This document shows positions 53,582-63,189 of a stretch of 64,000 bases of DNA, piece after piece (positions within the stretch are counted from its first letter, which is position 1; every line of letters starts with the position of its first letter). Both the position numbers and the translations under genes were made by a program. Below the pieces are notes generated by a model that worked only from the letters and a program-made list of their open reading frames with translations, ran no database searches and was not told the DNA's origin. Source of the DNA: Pseudohalioglobus lutimaris (GTDB lineage: Bacteria > Pseudomonadota > Gammaproteobacteria > Pseudomonadales > Halieaceae); assembly GCF_002866825.1 (NCBI RefSeq), contig NZ_PKUS01000015.1:21348-85347 (forward strand), read 5' to 3'.

Positions 53582-55171
53582 ATGACTGAAGCAGCGATCG
53601 CAGAAACAGGTTTTCATGGAGACAGAGATCACCTCCTTGAAATGGTGCTCGGTTCAAATGACCTGCCCTCACTACCGGATGTGGCGTCCCGGTTGCTTAC
53701 TCTGATGTCCCGAGAGGATACGGAGCTGTCAGATGTCGCTGACCTGATTTCAAAGGATGTTGCGCTTTGTTCCAAGGTAATCAAGGTGTCCAACTCGGCT
53801 TTCTACAACTTTCCGCAGCAGATCACCTCAATACAGCAGGCGATTTCGATCCTGGGTACCAATGCGGTTCGCAGCCTGGTGCTTTCTTTTTCCTTTCTCT
53901 CACTGAACAAGCCCAAGGGGACTGAGCGTTTTGATTTCAATCAGTTCTGGCAGAGGTCACTGGCGTCTGCCGTCTCGACCAAGCTGATTCTGGAGCAGCT
54001 TCCCGGTGTCGACGCGGAACAGGCGTTCCTTGCCGGCTTGCTGCAAAACCTGGGGGAACTGGTACTGGCATGTACTGTGCCTGAACGCTTCGAAGCGGTG
54101 CTGGAAGAACTTGAGAAAGGCGAGCAGGACCAGAGCGCTATTGAGCGTGAGTTGCTGCAACTGGACCACGCGCGTGTTGGCTACGAGGTGTCGCACTACT
54201 GGAGCTTTCCGCCCGCGCTATCACTGCCCATTCTATACCATCATCGACCCGAGGAATGCCAGAGTGGGGACGCGGAAATCCGGCATTACACCAGCGCGTT
54301 GTATCTGTCTGACCTGCTGGTAAACATTCTCTATTCCGAGAAACCGCAAGAGTATCATCGCCGGTTCAGTGCAGAGGCGCGGCGTATCTTCAAGTTCACA
54401 CCGGACCAGGTCGAAATCATACTGGACAATGCACACAGTAATCTGGATATCGCTGCACAGCAGTTCGGCCTGGATATGGAAAAGAGCCGATCGGTGCAGG
54501 AGATTCTGCAGGAGGCCAATATCCGCCTGAGTCTGCTGAACCTGGACTACGAGCAGGTCAACAAAGAGTTGGTGCAGGCCAAGATGGCGCTGGAGAAGCT
54601 GACCAATGAGCTGAAGGAAAAGAACGAGATCCTCAAGGATCTCGCCAATGTTGATGGGTTGACCGGGGCCTACAACAACCGCTTTTTTCAGCAGGCACTG
54701 GATACGGAACTCAAGCGTTCGACCCGCCACAAGAGCGATGTGTCATTCATTCTTGCGGACATCGATCACTTCAAGGGGTTTAATGATGAATACGGCCACC
54801 TGGTAGGGGACTTCGTTCTCGCTGAATTCTGCAAGGTGCTCACCGGCAACCTCAGGCAATATGACGTGCTCGCTCGTTATGGTGGGGAGGAATTTGCCAT
54901 TATCCTGCCCGATACCGGGGCCAAGGATGCCGCCTTTGTGGCAGAAAAGCTGCGGGCCGCTGTAGAGGCAGCCAAGTTCAGGGATGGAGGTGTTTGTCAC
55001 AGTGTCACTGCGAGCTTTGGCGTATCATCGGTAACGCCTGTCGACGAAAAGGTTCCAGACAAGAAGGCCCTGATAAAGACAGCTGACGAAGCGCTTTACG
55101 ATGCCAAGAAACAAGGGCGTAACAAGGTTGTGCTCGGCGGTGAAAAGAAAAAATGGTTCGGCAGAAAGTGA
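53582..55171 (+). CDS. HDOD-GGDEF protein, probable diguanylate cyclase
   Basis: A 529-residue cytosolic regulator. The N-terminal HDOD domain (about 15-215; LPSLPDVASRLLTLMSRED and KVIKVSNSAFY) is followed by a helical linker and coiled coil (about 300-345), then a GGDEF domain (about 350-520). The active site GGEEF starts near residue 434 and the product-inhibition I-site RxxD (RQYD) lies five residues before it, so it should make c-di-GMP and be feedback-regulated. It is preceded by a GGAGAAC ribosome site and may be in the FliA-type transcript, close to the flagellar genes. Confidence 0.9.
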   Translation: MTEAAIAETGFHGDRDHLLEMVLGSNDLPSLPDVASRLLTLMSREDTELSDVADLISKDVALCSKVIKVSNSAFYNFPQQITSIQQAISILGTNAVRSLVLSFSFLSLNKPKGTERFDFNQFWQRSLASAVSTKLILEQLPGVDAEQAFLAGLLQNLGELVLACTVPERFEAVLEELEKGEQDQSAIERELLQLDHARVGYEVSHYWSFPPALSLPILYHHRPEECQSGDAEIRHYTSALYLSDLLVNILYSEKPQEYHRRFSAEARRIFKFTPDQVEIILDNAHSNLDIAAQQFGLDMEKSRSVQEILQEANIRLSLLNLDYEQVNKELVQAKMALEKLTNELKEKNEILKDLANVDGLTGAYNNRFFQQALDTELKRSTRHKSDVSFILADIDHFKGFNDEYGHLVGDFVLAEFCKVLTGNLRQYDVLARYGGEEFAIILPDTGAKDAAFVAEKLRAAVEAAKFRDGGVCHSVTASFGVSSVTPVDEKVPDKKALIKTADEALYDAKKQGRNKVVLGGEKKKWFGRK

Positions 55172-55199
55172 GTCGCTGAAAAGTTGCCGGGGTAAACTG

Positions 55200-55673
55200 C
55201 TAGGCCTTACCCAGTGTTCGAGGGAGGTTTTTCGCCTCTGCCTTACCCCGGCCCGAATAGGTGTCGCCGGTATCGCCGGTCTGGCGCAGGACCTGAAGGG
55301 CGCCCCGGGTGTGCCGCTGTCTCTGCTGTATCAGGCTGCCGTTTTCCCGGTTGAGGTCCCGGCACTGGTCTGTCAGCGCCGTCAGGCTTCCCAGTCTTTC
55401 AGTCAACTCAGCTGCTTGTCCACAACGCGCTATCAGGGTTTGTAGCGCGTCGGGAGAGTTTGTTTTCGCGTGTTGCTCAGTGAACAGCTGACGCTGTCGC
55501 GTAATATCTGACTGTTTGTCCAGCGCCTGGTTTTTGTTCGCTGTGAGGGTCTCGATGAGAGGGACGTCCGCTGCCAGCAGTGCCTGGTGTTCCTGCAGCA
55601 GTATTTTATGCAGTGCCTCCAGGGAGGCGACTTCTTGATCAATCAGGGATAGCAGCGACTGCCCAGGATCCAT
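55200..55673 (-). CDS. flgN: flagellar export chaperone FlgN
   Basis: A 157-residue mostly helical protein. FlgN chaperones FlgK and FlgL before export and belongs next to flgM. The sequence LLSLIDQEVASLEALHKILLQEHQALLAAD and later CRDLNRENGSLIQQRQRHT (quoted in parts) fit the FlgN helical hairpin with the conserved N-x-x-N-G/L region. It starts one base after the flgM stop. FlgK and FlgL, its clients, are not in the window and presumably lie to the right. Confidence 0.88.
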   Translation of the reverse strand: MDPGQSLLSLIDQEVASLEALHKILLQEHQALLAADVPLIETLTANKNQALDKQSDITRQRQLFTEQHAKTNSPDALQTLIARCGQAAELTERLGSLTALTDQCRDLNRENGSLIQQRQRHTRGALQVLRQTGDTGDTYSGRGKAEAKNLPRTLGKA

Positions 55674-55674
55674 G

Positions 55675-55998
55675 TTATCGACTCAGAGCCTGCTCCAGGT
55701 CCAGAAGGTTCTTCAGGATTTTTTCCGGATTGACCTCATAGTTGCCTTCGGCGATAGATGCCTTGATGGCATTGACCCGATCGCTGTCGACCTCGGGGAT
55801 TCTGGCAAGATCTGCTTCCAGAGAGCGCATTTCCGTGGCGATACCGGTAAAAGTGACTTTGTCACCTTCCGCCTTTTTGGGGCTGGATCCGGCAGCGGGG
55901 CTGGCGCTGTTGTCTGTTACGCGGCTGGAGGTCTGCGAGCTTTGCTCCAGGTCTCCGCGACTGGGTCGAATATTCATGTTGTTGTCTACATTTTTCAT
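55675..55998 (-). CDS. flgM: anti-sigma-28 factor FlgM
   Basis: A 107-residue, Ser/Asp-rich, probably disordered protein that holds FliA inactive until it is exported through the finished hook. The C-terminal half shows the FliA-binding pattern: ARIPEVDSDRVNAIKASIAEGNYEVNPEKI and ADKLL-like helices (cited in parts: SDRVNAIKASIAEGNYEVNP). A sigma-28 promoter lies 23 bases before its ATG, giving the known feedback loop. Confidence 0.93.
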   Translation of the reverse strand: MKNVDNNMNIRPSRGDLEQSSQTSSRVTDNSASPAAGSSPKKAEGDKVTFTGIATEMRSLEADLARIPEVDSDRVNAIKASIAEGNYEVNPEKILKNLLDLEQALSR

Positions 55999-56020
55999 AG
56001 CTTTGCTAGACTCTTCTGGT

Positions 56021-56047
56021 TTATCGACCGCCTGACCAAAAGCTTTA
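56021..56047 (-). promoter_or_regulatory. predicted sigma-28 promoter of flgMN
   Basis: On the minus strand TAAAGCTT (56047-56040), an 11-base spacer and GTCGATAA (56028-56021) match TAAAGTTT-N11-GCCGATAA at 14 of 16 positions. The start would be near 56014, shortly before the flgM ATG. Confidence 0.7.
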
Positions 56048-56066
56048 GCGCTCCGGTCGAAAAATA

Positions 56067-56780
56067 TTATGGCACAGTAACCGTACCATCGGTACCGGCT
56101 ATGCCCTCCACTTTAACGCCGGTCACGCTGTTAACAACGCTTACCCGCTCCCCGGGGGTGGCGTCCGCCAGCGCTTTCCCCTGGCTTTTCACTGTGAGCC
56201 CACCTGAACCGGAGGTGACTGTCACCAGGTCGCCCCGTTTGACGACTTTGGGCTGTCTCAAGTGGCTGGTGCGGATAGTAGAGCCTTCATCCAGCGATCG
56301 GTTGAGCTCCATACCAATAATTTGGTCCGCATCAAACAGAATGCCGGTGGGTACGCTGGCGAGTGGCCGCTCTACAAATCGCAGGTCCGCTGCCGCCAGC
56401 CTGGTGTGGCGTGGCAGCGAGCGGGCCAGTACCGGGACCACCCTTACCGCCGTGACTTCAGTGCGAACGTAGAGCGTCCAGGGCTTGCTGCCGCTGCAGC
56501 GCACCCCGGTGCTTATTGATCCAAGGGCCGTGCTGGAGCGCGAATCCAGCGCCTTCAGGGGTTGATCGCATAACGGCAACCGTAAGCGGCTGTCCAGTGG
56601 CCGTGCATTTACCTGTACGCCTTCATAACCCTGCTCCAGTGCCCTTGCCCTGTTAGCTTCCGTGGCCACCGCGATGATTGCTTCCAGCGGCTGCAGTGCG
56701 TCATCAGTCCCCGATTGTGCTGCAACAGCTGTTGGTGCAGTGCATACGGCGATTACCAGGCAGCGCCAAAATACTGTCAT
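56067..56780 (-). CDS. flgA: flagellar P-ring chaperone FlgA
   Basis: A 237-residue periplasmic chaperone for FlgI. A signal peptide (about 1-21) is followed by an N-terminal domain and an SAF-type domain: VPVLARSLPRHTRLAAADL, IGMELNRSLDEGSTIRTSHL and KRGDLVTVTSGSGGLTVKSQGKALADA (cited in parts). The ATG at 56780 is chosen because GAGGAG lies six bases upstream. A sigma-54-type promoter precedes it. It is divergent from flgB. Confidence 0.92.
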   Translation of the reverse strand: MTVFWRCLVIAVCTAPTAVAAQSGTDDALQPLEAIIAVATEANRARALEQGYEGVQVNARPLDSRLRLPLCDQPLKALDSRSSTALGSISTGVRCSGSKPWTLYVRTEVTAVRVVPVLARSLPRHTRLAAADLRFVERPLASVPTGILFDADQIIGMELNRSLDEGSTIRTSHLRQPKVVKRGDLVTVTSGSGGLTVKSQGKALADATPGERVSVVNSVTGVKVEGIAGTDGTVTVP

Positions 56781-56803
56781 TGCTCTCCTCATATGGAAAT
56801 AAA

Positions 56804-56819
56804 TGCACCTTTCGTGCCA
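56804..56819 (-). promoter_or_regulatory. predicted sigma-54 promoter of flgA
   Basis: On the minus strand TGGCACGAAAGGTGCA has the -24 GG and -12 GC separated by ten bases and matches TGGCACG-N4-TTGCA at all but one defined base. Transcription would begin near 56792, with the flgA ribosome site in the leader. Confidence 0.7.
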
Positions 56820-56944
56820 GTTTATCTTGGCGGGCGGTGGTGACGGCAAGTCTTGCCGCAGGGGTTGCGGCTTGCCGTGAAACGGCTCCGAATGGTTATG
56901 GAGAAAACAGATAACTCATTGTATTTAAACAATAATTAAAAGGG

Positions 56945-56960
56945 TGGCACGCTCCGTGTA
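56945..56960 (+). promoter_or_regulatory. possible sigma-54 promoter of flgBCDEFGHIJ
   Basis: TGGCACGCTCCGTGTA has a perfect -24 element (TGGCACG) but GTGTA instead of TTGCA, so the -12 GC is GT. A start near 56972 would fit the flgB ribosome site AGGAGA. Weaker than the flgA site. Confidence 0.4.
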
Positions 56961-56986
56961 ACGCTTTCTGCAACAGGAGATGATGT

Positions 56987-57376
56987 ATGCAGATGATTGA
57001 CAGGGTATTCGGGGTGTCCCCGCAGGCACTAACGCTGCGCTCGCAGCGCTTCGAGATGCTCAGTGCCAATCTGGCCAATGCCGATACACCCGGCTACAAG
57101 GCAGTCGATATGGATTTCCGCGCGGCGATGACGCAGGCGCAGCAGCAGATGGTTCGCCCGCAGGCGCAGGCGCATCCCGCACATATCCCTCTGGCCGGCG
57201 AGTCCTCGCCAGGCAAGCTGTACCGCGTGCCGGTACAGCGGTCCCTGGACGGCAATACGGTGGAAACCGAGCAGGAGCACGCCGCCTTTATGGACAATGC
57301 AATTCGCTACCAGGCCAGTCTGAACTTTCTGGATGAGCGAATCAGTTCTATCAAGCGCACCTTGAGAGGAGAGTAA
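56987..57376 (+). CDS. flgB: flagellar basal-body rod protein FlgB
   Basis: A 129-residue proximal rod subunit. It has the N-terminal rod motif SANLANADTPGYKAVDMDF and the C-terminal helix FLDERISSIKRTLRGE. Length is normal. It is the first gene of the rightward flg operon, with flgC beginning two bases after its stop. Confidence 0.96.
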   Translation: MQMIDRVFGVSPQALTLRSQRFEMLSANLANADTPGYKAVDMDFRAAMTQAQQQMVRPQAQAHPAHIPLAGESSPGKLYRVPVQRSLDGNTVETEQEHAAFMDNAIRYQASLNFLDERISSIKRTLRGE

Positions 57377-57378
57377 AC

Positions 57379-57801
57379 ATGAGTCTTTTCAATGTTATGG
57401 AGATTTCCGGGAGCGCGCTTACAGCGCAGAGTGTGCGCCTCAATACCATTGCCAGCAATCTGGCCAATGCCGAGGTGGTCGCGAGCAAGCCTGAGAGCGC
57501 TTATCGCGCGCGCCACCCGGTCTTCTCCACCCTGCTCAATGGCGCCATGTCGGGTTTCGGAAGGAATGGCATGGGCGGTGTACGCGTCGATCGCATAGTG
57601 GAGAGCAAAGTGGAGCCCGGGAAAGAGTTCTCGCCGGCGCACCCCATGGCGGATGAAGAAGGTTACATCTATCTGTCAAACGTCAATACCGTGGATGAAA
57701 TGGCCAACATGATTTCCGCGAGCCGCTCTTACCAGAGTAGCGTCGAGGCGATGAATACCACCAAACAACTGATCATGCGCACCTTGAATCTGGGCAAGTA
57801 A
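57379..57801 (+). CDS. flgC: flagellar basal-body rod protein FlgC
   Basis: A 140-residue proximal rod subunit. The N-terminal ASNLANAEVVAS motif and the C-terminal NMISASRSYQSSVEAMNTTKQLIM-type helix (cited in parts: NMISASRSYQSSVEAMN) are typical. Next gene is the hook cap flgD after 15 bases. Confidence 0.96.
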   Translation: MSLFNVMEISGSALTAQSVRLNTIASNLANAEVVASKPESAYRARHPVFSTLLNGAMSGFGRNGMGGVRVDRIVESKVEPGKEFSPAHPMADEEGYIYLSNVNTVDEMANMISASRSYQSSVEAMNTTKQLIMRTLNLGK

Positions 57802-57816
57802 AGGCAGGAGTTTTCA

Positions 57817-58485
57817 ATGCAAAGTACATCCGCTTTATCTGAGTTGTTTCCCACACCAGCGGCGAAAACCGCTACCAACGATGCGTCGGAGCTCGGGCAG
57901 GATGATTTTATGGAGTTGATGGTCGCGCAGCTGGAGAACCAGGACCCGACCAAGCCGATGGACAATTTCGAGTTCCTGTCGCAGATAGCACAGTTTGGCA
58001 CGGTCAACGGCATACAGGGACTTCAGGACAGCTTTTCTGAAATGACCACACGAATGCAGGCGAGCCAGGTAGTTGGAGCGGCGGCGTTGGTTGGCAGCAA
58101 GGTGCTGACGGAAACCAACATTGGCATGCTCGACGGCGAGAACGCGCTGGAGGCTACGGTCAGTGTTCCTGGCGACAGTGCGGGAGTGCAGCTTTACGTG
58201 CAGGACATGTCGGGTCGCTTGCTGCACACAAGAGAACTGGGTTCGCGGCCCTCAGGTGAATACAAGGTGCAATGGGATGGCGCGGACGGCGACGGCAACT
58301 TGTTGCCGCCCGGCGCCTATCGAGTCAGTGCCGAGGCGCTGATCGGCGGGCAGACACGGGCTTTATCCGTGCATACCCATGCGTTGGTCGAGTCGGTGAA
58401 TGTGGACCCCTCGACCCAGGGCGTACAGTTAAACCTTGCCGGCGGTGAACAGGTCAGTCTGTCGTCGGTGAAGGCGTTCTTATAA
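57817..58485 (+). CDS. flgD: flagellar hook assembly scaffold FlgD
   Basis: A 222-residue hook-cap protein that allows FlgE to polymerise. N-terminal LGQDDFMELMVAQLENQDPTKPMDNFEF (cited in parts: MELMVAQLENQDPTKPMDN) and a C-terminal FlgD Ig-like/tudor part with WDGADGDGNLLPPGAYRV are diagnostic. It lies between flgC and flgE. Confidence 0.96.
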   Translation: MQSTSALSELFPTPAAKTATNDASELGQDDFMELMVAQLENQDPTKPMDNFEFLSQIAQFGTVNGIQGLQDSFSEMTTRMQASQVVGAAALVGSKVLTETNIGMLDGENALEATVSVPGDSAGVQLYVQDMSGRLLHTRELGSRPSGEYKVQWDGADGDGNLLPPGAYRVSAEALIGGQTRALSVHTHALVESVNVDPSTQGVQLNLAGGEQVSLSSVKAFL

Positions 58486-58515
58486 CAGTGAAAATGGTTT
58501 AACCAGGAGATAAAC

Positions 58516-59781
58516 ATGGCTTTTGATACTGCTGTTTCAGGCATAAATGCCGCGACTGCCGACCTCGGGGTTATTGGCAATAATATCGCCAACAGTTCGA
58601 CAACCGGCTTCAAGACCTCGCGAGCGGAGTTTGCCGATGTCTACGCCACCAGTCTGCTGGGGGCCGGTGGCAATGCCATCGGCAAAGGCGTGGCGCTGTC
58701 AGGCGTCACCCAGGAGTTCACCCAGGGCAATATCAGTTTCACCGACAATGCGCTGGACCTGGCGATCAACGGTAATGGATTCTTCCTGCTCAGTGATGAT
58801 GGTGCCGCAGCCTACACCCGCGCAGGCAACTTCCAGGTGGACAGGGAAGGCTATATCGTCACCAACCAGAGCCAGCGCCTGCAGGCCTTCCAGGTGACCG
58901 ACGGCGGAGAAATCAACGGCCAGGTGGGCGACCTGCAGCTGGACACTTCGTTGATTGACCCGGCGCCCACCGGCCTGGTCTCGCTGACGGCAAACCTTGA
59001 TTCCCGGTCAGTGCCGCCCACAGTGCCTTTCGGTGGTCCTCACGATGCCTTTGCCGTGCCGCCGGTGGTGCCGGATCCCGACTCTTTTAATGCGACCAGT
59101 TCAGTGACTATCTACGACGGACTGGGTAACTCGCACGTGATGAGCCTGTATTTTGTCAAGACCGCGAATCCCAACGAGTGGGAGGTGCATTCCTCGGTGG
59201 ACGGTGTGACCACGTCTGGCCCTGATACCCTGAACTTCCAGTCAAACGGCCAATTCGATCCGCTTACCCTGCCCATCGATCTCGCCGTAACCGGTTGGAC
59301 TCCGTTGAACGAAGCGGGTATCCCCACTGGCGCCGATATACAGGACTTCACTGTTTCACTTTCGGATCTCTCCCAGTTTGGCGCTGAATTTGCGGTCAGT
59401 TCCTCTACGCAGGACGGTTTTACCACCGGCCAGCTCTACGGTCTGGAAATCGATGATTCCGGTGTGGTTTTCGCGCGTTACACCAATGGCCAGGCACGAT
59501 CTCTGGGGCAGGTGGCTATAGCCGGGTTCTCTAATCCAAATGGCCTGCAGCCCCTGGGAGATACAAGCTGGGCTGAAACCTTCTCGTCCGGTGCGGCGAC
59601 ACTGGGTGCCCCCGGTAGTTCCGGCCTTGGTGTGTTGCAGTCCGGAGCGCTGGAGGGCTCGAATGTGGACATTACCAAGCAGTTGGTGGACATGATTGTC
59701 GCCCAGCGCAACTTCCAGGCTAACGCCCAGGTCATTCAGACAGAAGACACGATCACGCAAACCGTGATTAACCTGCGCTAG
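58516..59781 (+). CDS. flgE: flagellar hook protein FlgE
   Basis: A 421-residue hook subunit. The N-terminal INAATADLGVIGNNIANSSTTGFKTSRAEFADVY motif (cited as GNNIANSSTTGFK), the NGFFLLSDDG segment of the D1 domain and the C-terminal helix QLVDMIVAQRNFQANAQVIQTED-like end identify it. The central domain (about 130-330) is variable, as expected for the exposed hook face. Confidence 0.96.
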   Translation: MAFDTAVSGINAATADLGVIGNNIANSSTTGFKTSRAEFADVYATSLLGAGGNAIGKGVALSGVTQEFTQGNISFTDNALDLAINGNGFFLLSDDGAAAYTRAGNFQVDREGYIVTNQSQRLQAFQVTDGGEINGQVGDLQLDTSLIDPAPTGLVSLTANLDSRSVPPTVPFGGPHDAFAVPPVVPDPDSFNATSSVTIYDGLGNSHVMSLYFVKTANPNEWEVHSSVDGVTTSGPDTLNFQSNGQFDPLTLPIDLAVTGWTPLNEAGIPTGADIQDFTVSLSDLSQFGAEFAVSSSTQDGFTTGQLYGLEIDDSGVVFARYTNGQARSLGQVAIAGFSNPNGLQPLGDTSWAETFSSGAATLGAPGSSGLGVLQSGALEGSNVDITKQLVDMIVAQRNFQANAQVIQTEDTITQTVINLR

Positions 59782-59799
59782 TAACGGGTACCTCAGGAA

Positions 59800-60540
59800 A
59801 TGGATCGCCTCGTCTACATCGCCGCCTCCGGAGCCAGTGACGCCATGTTGTCCCAGGCTTTGAATACGCACAATCTTGCCAACGCGGCGACGCCCGGGTT
59901 TCGCGCCGACCTGTCGGCGGCGCAGACTGCGGTGGCGAATGATCAGTTGGTGGAGAGCCGTGCCTATGCCCGCACCGGGAACACCGGTATTGATGTTGAC
60001 CCGGGTGTTGTCAATTTTACCGGCCGGGATCTTGACGTGGCAGTGAACGGCCAGGGCTGGATGTCGATTCTCGACGAGAACGGCGTTGAAGCCTACAGCC
60101 GCAGGGGTGACCTGCGGGTAGACGCGTTAGGGCAACTGAGGGACGGCGCTGGTCGACAAGTCGTCGGTAACTCAGGTGCCATTGCCGTGCCGCCTTTCTC
60201 GTCGATAAATATAGGCACTGACGGCACCATATCTATTGTCCCCATGGGTGAAAGCGCCACCACGCTGGCAGTGGTAGACAGGATCAAACTGGTCAATCCA
60301 CCGCCCGATCAGTTGAAGAAAGACGAGCAGGGCATGGTGAGGACGCGCGGTGAAGAGCCCGCCGGCGCTGCAGCCAATGTGACGCTGATAGGGAATTCCC
60401 TGGAGTCCAGCAATGTGGATTCAGTCGCCGGGATGGTGCGCATGATCGAGCTTGCCCGACAGTTTGAGCACCACACCAAAATGATGAAAGTCGCCGAACA
60501 GCTGGATCGTTCAACGACTGAACTGATGAGCATGAGTTAA
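59800..60540 (+). CDS. flgF: flagellar basal-body rod protein FlgF
   Basis: A 246-residue proximal rod protein of the hook/rod family. It has the N-terminal TLLSQALNTHNLANAATPGFRADL-type motif (cited as THNLANAATPGFRADL), VNGQGWMSILDENGVEAYSRRGDL and the C-terminal helix with VAGMVRMIELARQFEHHTKMM. It is paired with flgG in the usual order. Confidence 0.94.
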   Translation: MDRLVYIAASGASDAMLSQALNTHNLANAATPGFRADLSAAQTAVANDQLVESRAYARTGNTGIDVDPGVVNFTGRDLDVAVNGQGWMSILDENGVEAYSRRGDLRVDALGQLRDGAGRQVVGNSGAIAVPPFSSINIGTDGTISIVPMGESATTLAVVDRIKLVNPPPDQLKKDEQGMVRTRGEEPAGAAANVTLIGNSLESSNVDSVAGMVRMIELARQFEHHTKMMKVAEQLDRSTTELMSMS

Positions 60541-60551
60541 GGAGCGGTTAG

Positions 60552-61337
60552 ATGAACCAGTCGTTGTGGATTGCAAAAACCGGCCTGGATGCGCAGCAAA
60601 CCAAGATGTCCACCATTGCCAACAACCTGGCGAATGCGGGCACTACAGGTTACAAGCGTGGCCGGGCCGTGTTTGCTGACCTGCTGTACCAGAACTTGCG
60701 TCAGGTTGGCGCGCAGTCGTCGCAGGATACGCAGCTGCCGTCAGGGCTCACCGTCGGCACAGGTGTTCGTACTGTCGCCACAGAAAAACTCTTCACCCAG
60801 GGCAATTTGCAGCAGACAGACAACAAATTGGATATGGCCATTCAGGGCGACGGGTTCTTCCCTATTCTTATGCCTGATGGCACGGAGGCCTACACTCGCG
60901 ACGGTACCTTTCAAATGGATGCCCAGGGTCAAATGGTCACCCCGTCCGGATTTCCATTGCAGCCGGCGATTACCATTCCCGAAAATGCCGTATCGGTGAC
61001 CATCGCTGGTGACGGGACGGTGTCGGCACGGCTCGCGGGATCCTCGCAGATCACGCAGATTGGCACCATCCAACTCTCCGACTTCGTGAATCCCGCCGGT
61101 TTGCAGCCGGTGGGCAACAACCTGTTTGTCGAGTCCAGCGCGAGTGGTTCGCCGCAGCCGGGAAATCCGGGTCTCAATGGCCTGGGCGTGGTGGTTCAGG
61201 GCTACGTGGAGACCTCGAATGTGAACGTGGTTGAAGAACTGGTGAACATGATTGAAACGCAGCGCGCCTACGAGATGAATTCGAAGGCCATCTCTACCAC
61301 GGACCAGATGCTGCAATATCTGTCCAATAACATATAG
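60552..61337 (+). CDS. flgG: flagellar distal rod protein FlgG
   Basis: A 261-residue distal rod subunit. Conserved parts are [49 protein letters not shown] and [25 protein letters not shown] (each shortened here: [13 protein letters not shown] and [18 protein letters not shown]). The pattern with AYEMNSKAI separates FlgG from FlgF. Confidence 0.96.
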   Translation: MNQSLWIAKTGLDAQQTKMSTIANNLANAGTTGYKRGRAVFADLLYQNLRQVGAQSSQDTQLPSGLTVGTGVRTVATEKLFTQGNLQQTDNKLDMAIQGDGFFPILMPDGTEAYTRDGTFQMDAQGQMVTPSGFPLQPAITIPENAVSVTIAGDGTVSARLAGSSQITQIGTIQLSDFVNPAGLQPVGNNLFVESSASGSPQPGNPGLNGLGVVVQGYVETSNVNVVEELVNMIETQRAYEMNSKAISTTDQMLQYLSNNI

Positions 61338-61343
61338 GCCGGC

Positions 61344-62048
61344 ATGATGACCCTAGTGAGATTTTCAGCCTCGATATCAACAGCTGTGCTTTGCTGTGCC
61401 TTGCTGGGCGGTTGTACCAATACACCGGAGCATACCCATCCGGACTTTGCCCCGTCTTTTTCCGAGCATAACTTCCCCACCGAACCTGCAATTCCGCCTA
61501 CGGGTGGCATCTACCAGAGTGCCTCCCACAACCTGACGCTGTTCAACGATATGCGCGCCCATCAGGTTGGAGACATCCTGACCGTGGTGTTGGCAGAGGC
61601 CACCGATGGTGCCAAGAGCAGTGACACCTCCCTGGGTAAAAGTAACTCCGCTGTCATTGAGAATCCGTTGCTCGCCGGGCAGCTGCGTACCATCGGCAGT
61701 GACTCCAACCTCAGCTTCGACCTCTCGTCTGAACAGGGTTTTGATGGTGAAAGCGCCAGCAACCAACGCAATAGTTTGCAGGGCAGCATCACGGTGACGG
61801 TTGCCAAGGTGTATCCCAGCGGCAATCTCTACGTGCAGGGAGAGAAGTGGATACAGATCAACCAGGGTGACGAGGTGATTCGTCTTCGCGGCATCATCAG
61901 GCCGGTGGATATTTCGACCAACAATACCATTGTCTCCACCAAGGTCGCCGATGCCCGCATTTCCTACAGCGGCACGGGGGCTACCGCGGATGCCAACCGG
62001 GTCGGCTGGCTGTCCCGATTCTTCCTCAGCCCCATATGGCCGTTTTAG
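61344..62048 (+). CDS. flgH: flagellar L-ring lipoprotein FlgH
   Basis: A 234-residue lipoprotein forming the outer-membrane L ring. The lipobox LLGGC ends at Cys24. The mature part has [53 protein letters not shown] and the C-terminal [21 protein letters not shown] region (cited as [16 protein letters not shown]). It starts six bases after the flgG stop. Confidence 0.95.
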   Translation: MMTLVRFSASISTAVLCCALLGGCTNTPEHTHPDFAPSFSEHNFPTEPAIPPTGGIYQSASHNLTLFNDMRAHQVGDILTVVLAEATDGAKSSDTSLGKSNSAVIENPLLAGQLRTIGSDSNLSFDLSSEQGFDGESASNQRNSLQGSITVTVAKVYPSGNLYVQGEKWIQINQGDEVIRLRGIIRPVDISTNNTIVSTKVADARISYSGTGATADANRVGWLSRFFLSPIWPF

Positions 62049-62058
62049 CGTGGAGCGC

Positions 62059-63177
62059 ATGCGTATGAGGCTGAACTCTATGGGGTTGATCTGCTTTACG
62101 CTTGTCTGCCTGTTGCAGGCTGAGCTGGCGACTGCCGACCGTATCAAGGATCTGGCCACGATCCAGGGCGTGCGCAGCAATCAGCTGATCGGTTACGGCC
62201 TGGTTGTCGGCCTGGATGGTTCCGGTGACCAGACCACGCAGACCCCTTTCACCGTGCAAAGCGTGAAAAATATGTTGGCCAAGCTGGGCGTGGTGGTGCA
62301 GGGCGTTGATCCGCAGCTGAAAAACGTTGCAGCGGTCATGGTGCATGCCGAGCTGCCGCCTTTTGCCCGCCCCGGACAAACTATCGATATCACCGTCTCG
62401 TCGCTGGGCAACGCCAAGAGCCTGCGTGGCGGCGCCCTGCTGATGACGGAGATGCGCGGTGCCGACGGTCAGGTCTATGCCATGGCCCAGGGCAATCTGA
62501 CAGTGAGCGGTTTCGGGGCAGAAGGTGCAGATGGCTCCAGTATTGCGGTCAACGTATCCAATTCCGGTCGCATTCCAAATGGTGCAACGGTGGAGAGGGA
62601 AGTGGGTAATCCTTTCGCCGACGACAACAGCCTTGTCATCAGCCTGAACACGCCTGACTTCACCACGGCCACGCGGATGGTGGCAAGCATTAACGAAAAT
62701 TTTGGCGGTGGTGTGGCCGCGGCGATCGATGGTGCAACCATAGAAATAGCCGCACCGGCTGATCTCGGCGAAAAGGTTGCTTTCATCTCAGTGCTTGAAA
62801 ACCTGGCGGTAGATCCGGCGTCGGCGCCCGCCAGGGTTATTGTCAACTCGCGCAGTGGCACCGTGGTGATCGGCAGTCAGGTGCGTGTCAGCCCGGCTGC
62901 GGTGGCTCATGGCAACCTGAGTGTCAGTGTGACCGAGAATTACCAGGCCAGCCAGCCGGCGCCTTTCGCCCGCCGCGGCGATACCGTGGTCACGCCGGAT
63001 TCGCAGGTTACCGTGGAAGAAGAAGACGTGCGCATGTTCTACCTTGATCCGGGCATCACCCTTCGGGAACTGGTGGACGCGGTTAACAAAGTGGGCGCGG
63101 CGCCGGGAGACCTTGTCGCCATACTTGAAGCGCTGGAGCAGGCCGGTGCCCTGCGCGCTGAACTGATCGTGATCTAG
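62059..63177 (+). CDS. flgI: flagellar P-ring protein FlgI
   Basis: A 372-residue periplasmic P-ring subunit with a signal peptide (about 1-27, [10 protein letters not shown]). The motif [30 protein letters not shown] and the C-terminal [22 protein letters not shown] (cited as [15 protein letters not shown]) identify it. The ATG at 62059 is taken; GTG 62050 and ATG 62065 are possible. It needs FlgA for folding, encoded at 56067-56780. Confidence 0.95.
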   Translation: MRMRLNSMGLICFTLVCLLQAELATADRIKDLATIQGVRSNQLIGYGLVVGLDGSGDQTTQTPFTVQSVKNMLAKLGVVVQGVDPQLKNVAAVMVHAELPPFARPGQTIDITVSSLGNAKSLRGGALLMTEMRGADGQVYAMAQGNLTVSGFGAEGADGSSIAVNVSNSGRIPNGATVEREVGNPFADDNSLVISLNTPDFTTATRMVASINENFGGGVAAAIDGATIEIAAPADLGEKVAFISVLENLAVDPASAPARVIVNSRSGTVVIGSQVRVSPAAVAHGNLSVSVTENYQASQPAPFARRGDTVVTPDSQVTVEEEDVRMFYLDPGITLRELVDAVNKVGAAPGDLVAILEALEQAGALRAELIVI

Positions 63178-63189
63178 CGATATGAGCCG

